A DNA stretch of 64,000 nt from SCGC-AG-212-J23 sp036406675 (GTDB lineage Bacteria; Pseudomonadota; Gammaproteobacteria; Burkholderiales; SG8-39): positions 1 to 64,000 of the forward strand of contig DASXAO010000020.1 of assembly GCA_036406675.1 (NCBI GenBank), read 5' to 3'. Both the position numbers and the translations under genes were made by a program. Positions 42,632-50,727 of the stretch are shown piece after piece. The number at the start of each line of letters is the position of its first letter. The stretch's first letter is position 1. Below the pieces are notes generated by a model. It was given only the letters and a program-made list of their open reading frames with translations. It had not been told where the DNA came from and did not search any database.

Positions 42632-43582
42632 CTACGAGTTCACCTTGATGTTGGCTTCCCGGATCAGCCTTGCGTATTTCTCCATCTCCGCGCGGATGAA
42701 GGCCGAGAACTCCGCCGGCGTGCTCGCCTTGGCCTCGACGCCCAGGTCGGCGAAGCGCTTCTTCGTGTCGGGGTCGGCGAGCACCCTGACCGTATCGGCG
42801 TGCAGCTTGTCGACGATGTTCTTCGGCGTTCCCGCGGGATAGAGCACGCCCCACCAGTTCACCGCCACCAGGCCGCGGGCGTCGTTCTGGCACGGCGCCT
42901 GGTCGGGCAGCAGCTCGTAGCGGGTTTCGCCCGTCACGCAAAGCGCGCGCAGCTTGCCGGCGCGGATGTGCTGCATGGCGGGCAGGGTGTCGGAGAAGAT
43001 GAAATGGATCTGGCCGCCGAGGAGATCCTGCACCGCGAGCACCCCGCCCTTGTAGGGGACTTCGACGACCTGCGCCCTGGTGATGTTCTTCATCATCTCG
43101 GAGGAGAGGTGCGACACGCTGCCGGGGCCGCTGGTGCCGTAGTTGAGCTTGCCGGGATTTGCCTTCGCATGCGCGATCACGTCGGCAAGCGACTTGAACG
43201 GCGAGTCGGCCTGCACCACGAGCACGTTCGGCCCCTGCGAGATCTGCGACACCGCGACGAAGTCCTTCTGGATGTTGTAGGGCACCTGCGAGAGCAGCGG
43301 ATTGACCGCCACCGGCTGCAGGTTGCCCACGACGAGGGTGTAGCCGTCGTTCGGCTGCTTCGCGGCGAAGTCCATGCCGATGGACCCGGCGGCGCCGGGC
43401 TTGGACTCGACGATCACCGGCTGGCCCCACACCTCCGAGAGCTTCGCGCCGTAGACCCGCGACATCAGGTCGGAGCTGCCGCCGGGCGGATAGGTGACGA
43501 TCAGGCGAACCGGCTTCGACGGATAGCCCTGGCCGAAAGCGCTTCCAATGAAAAACGCCAGCGAAAAAGCGAGCGAACGCAC
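42632..43582 (-). CDS. TctC/Bug-family substrate-binding protein
   Basis: 316 residues with a short signal (SLAFSLAFFIGSAFGQ) and Bug signature: YPSKPVRLIVTYPPGGSSD, GAAGSIGMDFAAKQPNDGYT, VPYKGGVLAVQDLLGG and late GVLYPAGTPKNIVD. It precedes the ABC permease by about 40 bases and follows another Bug gene by 9 bases, so it is probably cotranscribed. No TctA/TctB partner. Confidence 0.92.
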   Translation of the reverse strand: MRSLAFSLAFFIGSAFGQGYPSKPVRLIVTYPPGGSSDLMSRVYGAKLSEVWGQPVIVESKPGAAGSIGMDFAAKQPNDGYTLVVGNLQPVAVNPLLSQVPYNIQKDFVAVSQISQGPNVLVVQADSPFKSLADVIAHAKANPGKLNYGTSGPGSVSHLSSEMMKNITRAQVVEVPYKGGVLAVQDLLGGQIHFIFSDTLPAMQHIRAGKLRALCVTGETRYELLPDQAPCQNDARGLVAVNWWGVLYPAGTPKNIVDKLHADTVRVLADPDTKKRFADLGVEAKASTPAEFSAFIRAEMEKYARLIREANIKVNS

Positions 43583-43591
43583 GAATCCTCC

Positions 43592-44566
43592 TTAGTTTTC
43601 GATTTTCATTTCCTTGATCACCGGCCGGAACTGCGCCACCTGCCGCCTGAGAATCGCGTCCTGCTCGGCGGGCGTGGAGCCGACCGGCTCGGCGCCGATC
43701 TCGGTCAGGCGCCTCGCGGTCTCGGGATGGCGCACGGCCGCCAGCGTCTCCTTCTGCAGCCGCTCGACCACGTCGCGCGGGGTCTTCGCCGGCACGAAGA
43801 ACCCGTTCCAGCCGTCGGCCTCGAGGATCGGGTAGCCGAGCTCGCGCACCGTCGGCACGTCCGGGAGCTCCGGAATGCGCCGCGAGGCGTTGGTGGCGAG
43901 CGCCTTGATCCGGCCCGCCTTGATGTCCGCGAGCGACGACGAGAGCTGGTCGCCGCCCACGTTGATGCGCCCCGCGATCAGCTCCTGCTTGAGCGGCGCG
44001 GCGCCCTTGTACGGGATGTGCGTCATCTGGACGCCGGTGTCGCGCGACAGCGCCTCGCCGATCACGTGCATGAACGACCCGGGGCCGGTGGAGCCGTAGG
44101 TGTAGCGCGCCCCCTTCTCCTTCTGCAGATGGGCCACCAGCTCCTTGAGATTGCCGGCCGGAACGCTGGGGTGGGCCGTGATGACGAGCGGAACGTACAC
44201 TGCGATCGAAACGCCGGCGAAGTCGGCGTCGATGTTGTACATCGCCCGGTTCTGCAACGCCGCCGCGACCGAGGCCATGGGGAACGTGACGTTGTGGATC
44301 AGCACCGAATAGCCGTCGGCGGGCGACTTCGCCACGTCGGCGGCGCCGATCTGCCCGCCCGCCCCGCCCTTGTTCTCGACCAGCACCGGCTGGCCCATCG
44401 ACTCGCTCATGCGCTGGCCGACGAGGCGCGCCACGATGTCGGTCGTGCCGCCGGCCGGGAACGGCACCACCACGCGGATCGGCTTCGACGGGAACGGCTG
44501 GGCGTGCGCCAGCGCGCACAGAACTGCCGACGAAACGGCAGCAAGAAAAGCCGCGTAAAACCGCAT
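43592..44566 (-). CDS. TctC/Bug-family substrate-binding protein
   Basis: 324 residues. Signal peptide (FLAAVSSAVLCALAHAQ), then PFPSKPIRVVVPFPAGGTTD, GAGGQIGAADVAKSPADGYS and IPYKGAAPLKQELIAG. Tandem with the Bug gene at 42632, 9 bases apart. Sequence differs enough that different ligands are likely. Confidence 0.92.
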   Translation of the reverse strand: MRFYAAFLAAVSSAVLCALAHAQPFPSKPIRVVVPFPAGGTTDIVARLVGQRMSESMGQPVLVENKGGAGGQIGAADVAKSPADGYSVLIHNVTFPMASVAAALQNRAMYNIDADFAGVSIAVYVPLVITAHPSVPAGNLKELVAHLQKEKGARYTYGSTGPGSFMHVIGEALSRDTGVQMTHIPYKGAAPLKQELIAGRINVGGDQLSSSLADIKAGRIKALATNASRRIPELPDVPTVRELGYPILEADGWNGFFVPAKTPRDVVERLQKETLAAVRHPETARRLTEIGAEPVGSTPAEQDAILRRQVAQFRPVIKEMKIEN

Positions 44567-44611
44567 TCGTCCCTCCTCCGGTGACGAATCTAGTCTAGCG
44601 TACCCGCGCGC

Positions 44612-44633
44612 AAATCAGGAACGGACCCCGCTT
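44612..44633. repeat. Solitary arm of the 22-bp inverted-repeat family, forming the TauE gene end
   Basis: Differs from the left arm at 21265-21286 at three positions. On the minus strand it supplies the last codons and TGA stop of the TauE/SafE gene (SGVRS then stop). No second arm is found within the local gap. Confidence 0.5.
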
Positions 44634-45364
44634 ATCCCGTCATAGAGGAGCTTGGTCCCCGTGAAGAGGAGCAGCGCGTAAAGGAGACGGTAGAACCAGC
44701 GGATGTCGATGCGCCGCTGCAACCACATGCCGGCATAGATGCCGGCGATCCCCGCCGGAACCAGGACCGCCGCCGTCGCGAGGACCCGCGCGTCGAACAG
44801 CCGCAGCCACAGGTACGGCACGATCTTCCCGTAGTTGAGCGTGAAGAAGAAGATGAGCGAAGTGGCGACGAAGGTGTCCTTCTCGAGCTTCTGCGGCAAG
44901 AGGTACGCCATCACCGGCGGGCTGCCGGCGTGGGTGATGAAGCCGGTGAAGCCCGACAACATTCCGCACAGCCAGCCCACGGCGTCGCCGGGCTTTTTCA
45001 GCGCGGTTTTCTTCGGGAAGAACGTCCAGGCGAGAACGCCGAGCGCGATCGAGCCGAGCAGGATCCGGATCCAGTCGTCGTTCATCAAGCTGATGGTGAG
45101 CGCGCCGAGGCAGATGCCGGCGATGCCGGCCGGGACCAGGATGCGCACGATGCGGCGGTCCCAGCGCCAGAGGTACGCGCGCACGCCGGCGAGGTCCATG
45201 ACGCAGAGCACCGGCAGCGTAATTGCCGCCGCCTGCGCCGGCGGGATGACGAGCGCCATGACAGGCGTCGCCACCGGCACGCCGCCGCCAAGGCCCCCTT
45301 TCCCGATCCCGGTCAGGGCGACTGCGGGAATCGCGAGCGCCCAGAACCAGGGGTCGGAGATCAA
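44615..45364 (-). CDS. TauE/SafE-family sulfite/organic-acid permease
   Basis: 249 residues, about eight helices. Family features: GIGKGGLGGGVPVATPVMALVI near the N terminus and FTGFITHAGSPPVMAYLLP at the second repeat. Start TTG 45364 overlaps the Bug stop (TTGA), tightly coupling the two genes. TauE proteins export sulfite, sulfoacetate or related anions. A Bug protein directly upstream hints that this permease may serve as its membrane partner (inference). Confidence 0.87.
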   Translation of the reverse strand: MISDPWFWALAIPAVALTGIGKGGLGGGVPVATPVMALVIPPAQAAAITLPVLCVMDLAGVRAYLWRWDRRIVRILVPAGIAGICLGALTISLMNDDWIRILLGSIALGVLAWTFFPKKTALKKPGDAVGWLCGMLSGFTGFITHAGSPPVMAYLLPQKLEKDTFVATSLIFFFTLNYGKIVPYLWLRLFDARVLATAAVLVPAGIAGIYAGMWLQRRIDIRWFYRLLYALLLFTGTKLLYDGISGVRS

Positions 45365-46305
45365 TTCGCCTTGATTCCCGCGGCCTTGATGAGGCGCGCG
45401 TTCTCCACCAGCTCGCGCTGGATCATGGCGTCGAAATCGGCGACGCTCATCGGCAGCGGGTCGGCACCGAGCTTGCGGATGCGCTCGCTGATCTCGGGCG
45501 AGCGCACCAGGTCGGTGATCTCCTTGTGCAGGCGGTCGATGATCTCCTTGGGCGTCTTCGCCGGCACGAGCGCGCCGACCCAGAAGTTGTAGGCCGAGTT
45601 GGGATAGCCCGCCTCCTCGGTGGTCGGGAGCTCGGGCATGAGCGAAGTGCGCTTCGGCGCGCTCACCACCAGCGCGCCGACCTTGCCCGAGTCGCGCATC
45701 TTCTGCGCCTGGAACACGAGCGCGAAATAGCATTCCGCGCGGCCCGAGACCACCTCGGTCAGGGCTTCGGAGGCGCCCTTGGTGTGCACGGGCAGCACCT
45801 CGAACCCTGCGGCGAAGCGGAAGCGCTCGAGCGCCATGTGCGTCGCGCTGCCGACGCCGGCGGTCGCGCAGGCGAGCTTTTGGGGCGCGGCCTTCGCCGC
45901 GGCGACGAAGTCCTGCACGGTCTTGTACTTGCCTGGCGGCGTGATGAGCACCGTGGGGATCGTGGCCACGGTCGCGACCGGGGCGAGCTCCTTCGGATCG
46001 AGGCCCGGGGTGATCAGCGTCGAGACGGTGAAGGCCGAGGCGTACATCATGATGGTGTGGCCGTCGGGCTCCTGGCTTGCGACCCACTTGGCGCCGACCA
46101 GCCCGCCGGCGCCGAGACGATTCTCGACGATCACCGGCTGGCCGAGCGCCGGCGAGAGCTTCTCCGCCAGGATGCGCGCCATCGTGTCGGAGGCGCTGCC
46201 GGGCGTCACGCCCGAAACGAAGCGCACCGTCTTGTGCGGGAACGGCTGCGCCGCCGCGACCGATGCGAATGCGGCGCTCAGGGCAAATGCTGCAAGACGC
46301 TTCAT
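45361..46305 (-). CDS. TctC/Bug-family substrate-binding protein coupled to a TauE/SafE permease
   Basis: 314 residues from ATG 46305, which has GAGGAG upstream. Signal peptide (RLAAFALSAAFASVAAAQ), then PFPHKTVRFVSGVTPGSASD, a divergent but clear Bug start, and EPDGHTIMMYASAFTVS. The usual GYxPYKG loop is changed (VLPVHTKGASEALTEVV). Followed by TauE with TGA/TTG overlap. Confidence 0.88.
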   Translation of the reverse strand: MKRLAAFALSAAFASVAAAQPFPHKTVRFVSGVTPGSASDTMARILAEKLSPALGQPVIVENRLGAGGLVGAKWVASQEPDGHTIMMYASAFTVSTLITPGLDPKELAPVATVATIPTVLITPPGKYKTVQDFVAAAKAAPQKLACATAGVGSATHMALERFRFAAGFEVLPVHTKGASEALTEVVSGRAECYFALVFQAQKMRDSGKVGALVVSAPKRTSLMPELPTTEEAGYPNSAYNFWVGALVPAKTPKEIIDRLHKEITDLVRSPEISERIRKLGADPLPMSVADFDAMIQRELVENARLIKAAGIKAN

Positions 46306-46326
46306 TACCACTCCTCCTCGCTCGTT

Positions 46327-47382
46327 CTAGATTCTAGGCAGGCCGAACTGGGCTGCGAGCCAATCGGCGCTGCGGCTGCGGTATCGATAGGGCCGGTTGT
46401 TGGCATTGTGGCCGCCGTCCTCCACCATCAGGAGCTCCACCGGACCGGCCACGCTCCGTGCCAGCCGCTCGGCATGCGCGGCGGGCACCAGCCGGTCCTG
46501 GCGGCCGGCGACGATGAGGAGCGGGCACGCGATCTGTTTCGAACAATCCCTTAGGGTAAGCTCGGACGCGCGCTGCTTCGCCTCTGCCTGCGTCGCCGAA
46601 TGGCTGCGCGCGCGGAACGTGTCGCGCGTCAGCTCGGGCAGCGCGTCCCAGATCTCGGCCCATTCGAACGGGCCCGACAATGCGATGCACGCGCGGAAGC
46701 GCTTCTCGAACGCGGCGGCGCGCGGCGCGTAGTAGCCGCCGAGGCTCACGCCCCACATGGCCACGCGCTTCGCGTCCACGTCGCTCCTCTTCTCGATCCA
46801 GTCGACCACCACGCTCGCCGCGCGCTCGTAATCGCCGCAGATCGGAATCTCGTACTCGGCCTCGCCCTGCCCCGGTCCGTCGATGGCGAGCGTCGCGATG
46901 CCGCGCGCAAGGAACGGCTCTTCGTAGGCGTGGAGCTCCTCCTTCGTCGAATCCAGGCCCGGCGCCATGACGAGCACCGGGCAGCGGCCGGCGTCGGGCT
47001 TCCTCAGCACGCCGACGTACGGCCCGATCGTCACGCGCTCGCCCGGCGGGCGCATGAGAGGCAGCGCGCTCGTATAGCACTCCACCGCCTTCTTGTGCGC
47101 CGCGCGCATCTGCAGCGGGTCCTGCACGAACACGAACTTCGCGAAGTGGTAGTACATCGCGGCGCGCACGAAGTGCTCGCCGGCGGAGAGGCGATGGCCG
47201 TCGCGCAGGGCCTCGGCGCCGAGCCCCTCGTGCAGCCTGGCGCGCGCCGACCAGGCGGCGCACCAGTCTTCCCAGCGCTCGATCGAGCCGGTGACTTCCT
47301 CGAAATCCGCCAGCACGACCCCGTTCGACACGAACCGCGGCGCCCAATGGGAGATGGCCGATGCAACGCGTGCGTCCTTCAT
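46327..47382 (-). CDS. Alpha/beta hydrolase, 2,6-dihydroxypseudooxynicotine hydrolase-like
   Basis: 351 residues. N-terminal helical cap (residues 1-120) precedes a core with nucleophile S213 (MWGVSLGGYY), DGPGQGEAEYE after strand 5 and the His-containing end VEDGGHNANNRPY. This architecture (large helical N-terminal region plus EFxxxL cap) is that of C-C bond hydrolases such as DHPON hydrolase. Substrate unproven. First gene of the second long minus-strand run. Confidence 0.82.
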   Translation of the reverse strand: MKDARVASAISHWAPRFVSNGVVLADFEEVTGSIERWEDWCAAWSARARLHEGLGAEALRDGHRLSAGEHFVRAAMYYHFAKFVFVQDPLQMRAAHKKAVECYTSALPLMRPPGERVTIGPYVGVLRKPDAGRCPVLVMAPGLDSTKEELHAYEEPFLARGIATLAIDGPGQGEAEYEIPICGDYERAASVVVDWIEKRSDVDAKRVAMWGVSLGGYYAPRAAAFEKRFRACIALSGPFEWAEIWDALPELTRDTFRARSHSATQAEAKQRASELTLRDCSKQIACPLLIVAGRQDRLVPAAHAERLARSVAGPVELLMVEDGGHNANNRPYRYRSRSADWLAAQFGLPRI

Positions 47383-47397
47383 CCGGCCGATTGTCCC

Positions 47398-47426
47398 AAA
47401 AAAAGCCCGCGACTCGCGCCGCAGGC
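47398..47426 (-). terminator. Intrinsic terminator after the GSDH/PQQ gene
   Basis: On the minus strand GCCTGCG (47426-47420) pairs with CGCGGGC (47411-47405), one G-U pair, loop of 8, followed by T7 (47404-47398). It lies 27 bases past the stop of the dehydrogenase at 47453. Confidence 0.65.
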
Positions 47427-47452
47427 CTTTTCAGGGCGAAACTGCTTGCTAA

Positions 47453-49291
47453 TCAATCATCGTCGTCATGGTCGTGGCCGTGGCCACGGCCGTCGTCGAC
47501 GCGGCTGATCTTCCAGATCGTGCCGGTGCCGGGAATCTGCACCAGCGGGGCGTCGGCCTGGCTGTCGATGCGCGAGCCCTCGTCGGAGTTGCCGGGGTCG
47601 CGCACGGCGCCATAGTCGACCAGATACGCCGCGCCGTCGGGCCCGAACCGGATGGTGGTCGGACGGTTGATGCCGCGGATCTGCATAACGAACGCCTGCT
47701 CGGTCTCGCCGTTGCACCGCGGCACGCCGTCAGTCGTATCACGCACCTGGTCCGACTGCCGGCAGTTGAACGCGAAGCGCAGCTGCGTCAGCTCGGTCGG
47801 CGAGTTGCCGTTGAAGTTCACCAGCTCGACGTCGTGCCCGGCCTCCGGTGTGCCGTTCGCCTGCGAAAAGCCGAAATCGCCTTCGCGGGAGAGCAGGACG
47901 GCGCCCTTCTTCACGATGCCGCCGACGAACGAGTTCGGCACGAAGTCCAAGCCGACTGCCGCGACGTCCGCCGGCTCGAGCCCGAGCGGCGCTTTCGGCT
48001 GCTGCGGGAAGAAGGCGAGCACCGGCAACACCGGCTTCCCGGCGAAAAGCGCCGCATTGTCGTCCGCGGGGCTGCCCTTGGGATTGAACACCGACTGGGT
48101 CGAATCGAGGAAGCCGAAGCGGTCCGGCCAGCCGTGCCACTCGGGAGTGCCGTCCTTGTTCTGGCGCGCGACGCCGATGCGGTCCGGCGCGTTGTTGGTC
48201 GGCCGTGCGCCGCGCTCGTCCTCGCCGTTCTCGGAGTACATCAGATCGCCCTTCAGCGGGTGATCGGAAGGCGAGAAGCGGATGCCGTACGGATTGCGGA
48301 ATCCCCATGCCACCGGCTCGATGTTGTTCTGCATCGTGGCCGCGCTGCCGAGCTTCGTGCGCAGGATTGCTCCGGTGCACATGCCCCGGCTGGTCGCGCC
48401 CTCGAACGCCGGCACCACCGCGCCCGGGCGCGCCACGCCGTGGTTCGAGTAGCCGCTCGATATGTCGCCGTCGCCCGAGTCCCAGACGTTCTGGCTGAGC
48501 GTGATCTGCTGGCAGGCGATCTCGTGCTGGTTTCCGCCGCCGCCGTTGTCGTGCCCGGTGACGCCGGAGTTGGTCGCCGAGCCCTGCGACCAGTAGACCC
48601 AGTTGTCCTTGACGAGAATCTGCTCGGTCGGGTGATCGCCGGTGGGCAGGCCTCTCACCATCGTGGTGATCGTTCCGGCGGGCAGCCCCACCTCCACGAT
48701 GCGCGAAGTGTTGTTGCCGCCGCCGCTGACCGCGCCGCGCACGCCCTGGTTGGAGTCGGTCGCGAAGAACCTGCCGCCCTGGAAGTCATGCTGGAACGCC
48801 AATCCGATCGCCGGGCCGTCGAGCTGGAATCCACCACCCGCGGCGGTCGGCTTGCCGAGCGGGCCGGCCACCTTGTGACCGTCCTGGTCGAATACCAGGA
48901 TGTCCGGAGTGAACGGATTCTTCGCGTCGAACTTGCTGATCTTCGGGCCGTTGACGTCGCCCGGCGTGACCGGCACCTTCGTGTTGTCGTTGCACTGGCT
49001 CGGCAGGCCGGTGCCCGACTCGAGCACGTAGGCCTTGAACCGGTCCTTGTTGCCGACGAACGCGATGTCGGTCGGCATGTTGAGGTCGCGCGCGAAGACC
49101 TCGACCTTGAATCCCCTTGGCACGATGATGTCTTCGCCGTTCCCGGGGTTGTAGTGCGCCGTCTCGTTCGGACAGACGGGGTTCGACTTGCTTTGCGCCC
49201 ACGCGGCGACCGGAACGGTCGCCATACCGGCCAGGGCGAGCCCGACCGCGATGCTCGACAGCTTCTGCTTAGGTGCTATTAAACGCTTCAT
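47453..49291 (-). CDS. PQQ/GSDH-type quinoprotein sugar or alcohol dehydrogenase, His/Asp tail
   Basis: 612 residues, exported by a signal peptide (SIAVGLALAGMATVPVAAWAQ). Beta-propeller GSDH/sorbosone dehydrogenase features: GFKVEVFARDLNMPTDIAFVG, HDFQGGRFFATDS, GLPTGDHPTEQILVKDNWVYWSQG, RNPYGIRFSPSDHPL and TTIRFGPDGAAYLVDYG. Such enzymes oxidise sugars or alcohols with PQQ. The protein ends in GRGHGHDHDDDD, a metal-binding type tail shared by neighbours. Confidence 0.85.
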   Translation of the reverse strand: MKRLIAPKQKLSSIAVGLALAGMATVPVAAWAQSKSNPVCPNETAHYNPGNGEDIIVPRGFKVEVFARDLNMPTDIAFVGNKDRFKAYVLESGTGLPSQCNDNTKVPVTPGDVNGPKISKFDAKNPFTPDILVFDQDGHKVAGPLGKPTAAGGGFQLDGPAIGLAFQHDFQGGRFFATDSNQGVRGAVSGGGNNTSRIVEVGLPAGTITTMVRGLPTGDHPTEQILVKDNWVYWSQGSATNSGVTGHDNGGGGNQHEIACQQITLSQNVWDSGDGDISSGYSNHGVARPGAVVPAFEGATSRGMCTGAILRTKLGSAATMQNNIEPVAWGFRNPYGIRFSPSDHPLKGDLMYSENGEDERGARPTNNAPDRIGVARQNKDGTPEWHGWPDRFGFLDSTQSVFNPKGSPADDNAALFAGKPVLPVLAFFPQQPKAPLGLEPADVAAVGLDFVPNSFVGGIVKKGAVLLSREGDFGFSQANGTPEAGHDVELVNFNGNSPTELTQLRFAFNCRQSDQVRDTTDGVPRCNGETEQAFVMQIRGINRPTTIRFGPDGAAYLVDYGAVRDPGNSDEGSRIDSQADAPLVQIPGTGTIWKISRVDDGRGHGHDHDDDD

Positions 49292-49400
49292 GACGCCTCC
49301 CGCCGCTTTGCGCGGCTATGGCGATTGGACCAATACGACTGCAACTGCCGATTGTTCTTATGTGCTGCTCAGGTCCCCCCTGAGCCCCTAAGTCAGTCGT

Positions 49401-49428
49401 CGCCCGTGCCGGAAGCGCGGCACGGGCG
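49401..49428. other. 10-bp perfect hairpin in the intergenic gap
   Basis: CGCCCGTGCC (49401-49410) pairs with GGCACGGGCG (49419-49428) around an 8-base loop. There is no T run, so it is not a standard terminator. It lies in the 158-bp gap between the GSDH gene start and the propeller gene end, and could be a transcript stabiliser or attenuator. The rest of this gap shows nothing else clear. Confidence 0.45.
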
Positions 49429-49449
49429 CAGGATCCTCAAGACTCTAGC

Positions 49450-50523
49450 TCAGTCGTCGTGACCTCCGTGTTCGAAGCCGAGCACGCGCGCACGGATGCG
49501 CGCGATAGTGTGCCGCTTCACTTGCGCGGCATACTGGCTGATGATCGACTGCTGGCCCACCACCGGGCGCAGGTCGAGCGAGAGATTTGTGATGTAGATC
49601 CAGTCGCCGCTGCGCACGAGGCTCGCCGGGAAGAGCAGCCCGACCACCTTCCCGTCCTTGATACCGCCGAAGTCCCCGAGCTTGGAGATCGCCTTGCCGG
49701 TTTTGTCGACGACCACGATCTCGTCGGACTGGTTCGCGCATACCCAGACGTTGTCGTGCTTGTCCACGAACAAGCCATCGGCGCCGTTGATGCTGTTCGT
49801 GAAGACCGCCGGCGTGCCGGCCACACCGCCGTTGTTCGGAATGCGCACGATCGTGTCGTTCGCCGTATTGGCGACGAAAAGCGCGCTTTCGTCGCTATTG
49901 AACTGCAAACCGTTTGCCCCGAATGGCGGGAAGCCGTTCGGCTTCAGGGTCTGCGGCACCGGGTCGGCCGGCGGCGGAGGCGACGGCGCATCCTCCGCCC
50001 ACACGATCGGCGTGCCGCCCGCGGGTCCCGTGCGATAGACACGGCCGGTAAAGGAGGCCGAAACGTACACGTTCCCCGCGTGATCGAACGTGAGCGCGTT
50101 GAGCCCGTCGCCCGCGGTCGCGGGCATGAACACGGTCGCCACGCCGGTAATGGGATTGACGTCGAGCACATTGCCGGCGCCGATATCGCACACCAGGAGC
50201 CTATGCGTGGTCGGATGGAAGTCCAGCCCGAGCAACGCCGAGCTAACCGGGGTCGCCGCGTTCGCCGGGGTCACCGGGATGGTGCGCTTGAACCGCCCGT
50301 CCTCATCGAACACGTAGATCTGTGCCTGGCCTGTTCCCGCGGGGTTGAACCCCGTGACGTAGACATCACCGCTGCGCGGTTCGACGGCAATGCCTTCGGG
50401 ATTCAAGGCGCCCGGAGGAAGTGTGGCGAAGCGATCGACATCGCCGCGATCCCACGCGCCGGCGTTGAAGGCGACGAGGAACGAAGCGAGCAGGAATAAC
50501 GTTATGCGTGAAACCGCCGACAT
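49450..50523 (-). CDS. Exported NHL/SMP-30-like beta-propeller protein
   Basis: 357 residues from ATG 50523, which has a GGGGGAGGAGA ribosome site; the longer upstream extension has no signal peptide and is rejected. Signal peptide (ITLFLLASFLVAFNAGAW), then repeated NHL-type strands (NPEGIAVEPRSGDVYVTGF, ALLGLDFHPTTHRLLVCD, ADGLFVDKHDNVWVC). Probably a scaffold or lactonase-like protein. Ends with HGGHDD. Confidence 0.8.
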   Translation of the reverse strand: MSAVSRITLFLLASFLVAFNAGAWDRGDVDRFATLPPGALNPEGIAVEPRSGDVYVTGFNPAGTGQAQIYVFDEDGRFKRTIPVTPANAATPVSSALLGLDFHPTTHRLLVCDIGAGNVLDVNPITGVATVFMPATAGDGLNALTFDHAGNVYVSASFTGRVYRTGPAGGTPIVWAEDAPSPPPPADPVPQTLKPNGFPPFGANGLQFNSDESALFVANTANDTIVRIPNNGGVAGTPAVFTNSINGADGLFVDKHDNVWVCANQSDEIVVVDKTGKAISKLGDFGGIKDGKVVGLLFPASLVRSGDWIYITNLSLDLRPVVGQQSIISQYAAQVKRHTIARIRARVLGFEHGGHDD

Positions 50524-50683
50524 GTCTCCTCCCCCGGAGATTTGGTTGAAACGAGTCTGTCTTGACTCGCTGTCCGATGTCAACGGTTGACACAGAGCGC
50601 CTTTAGGATCCTGTAACGGAAACGGAACACCGTGTCCGGCGTTGAGCGCCGTGTTTCGCAAGTCACGCAGGTCGGCATGAACC

Positions 50684-50713
50684 CAAAAAAAAGGGAGGCT
50701 TGCGCCTCCCTTT
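50684..50713 (-). terminator. Intrinsic terminator after the first DUF6351-like gene
   Basis: GGGAGGC (50693-50699) pairs with GCCTCCC (50704-50710), loop TTGC; on the minus strand T8 follows (complement of 50685-50692). Almost the same hairpin recurs at 53070-53097. Confidence 0.85.
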
Positions 50714-50727
50714 CACGACCTCAAGAA

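Noticed and set aside
47453..47490. His/Asp codon repeats as a CRISPR or microsatellite array
   Set aside because: The repeated bases encode a protein tail in frame and have no regular spacer pattern.
47468..49282. 604-codon plus-strand frame opposite the GSDH gene
   Set aside because: Mirror of a real gene; low-complexity Arg/Val composition, no motifs, no ribosome site.
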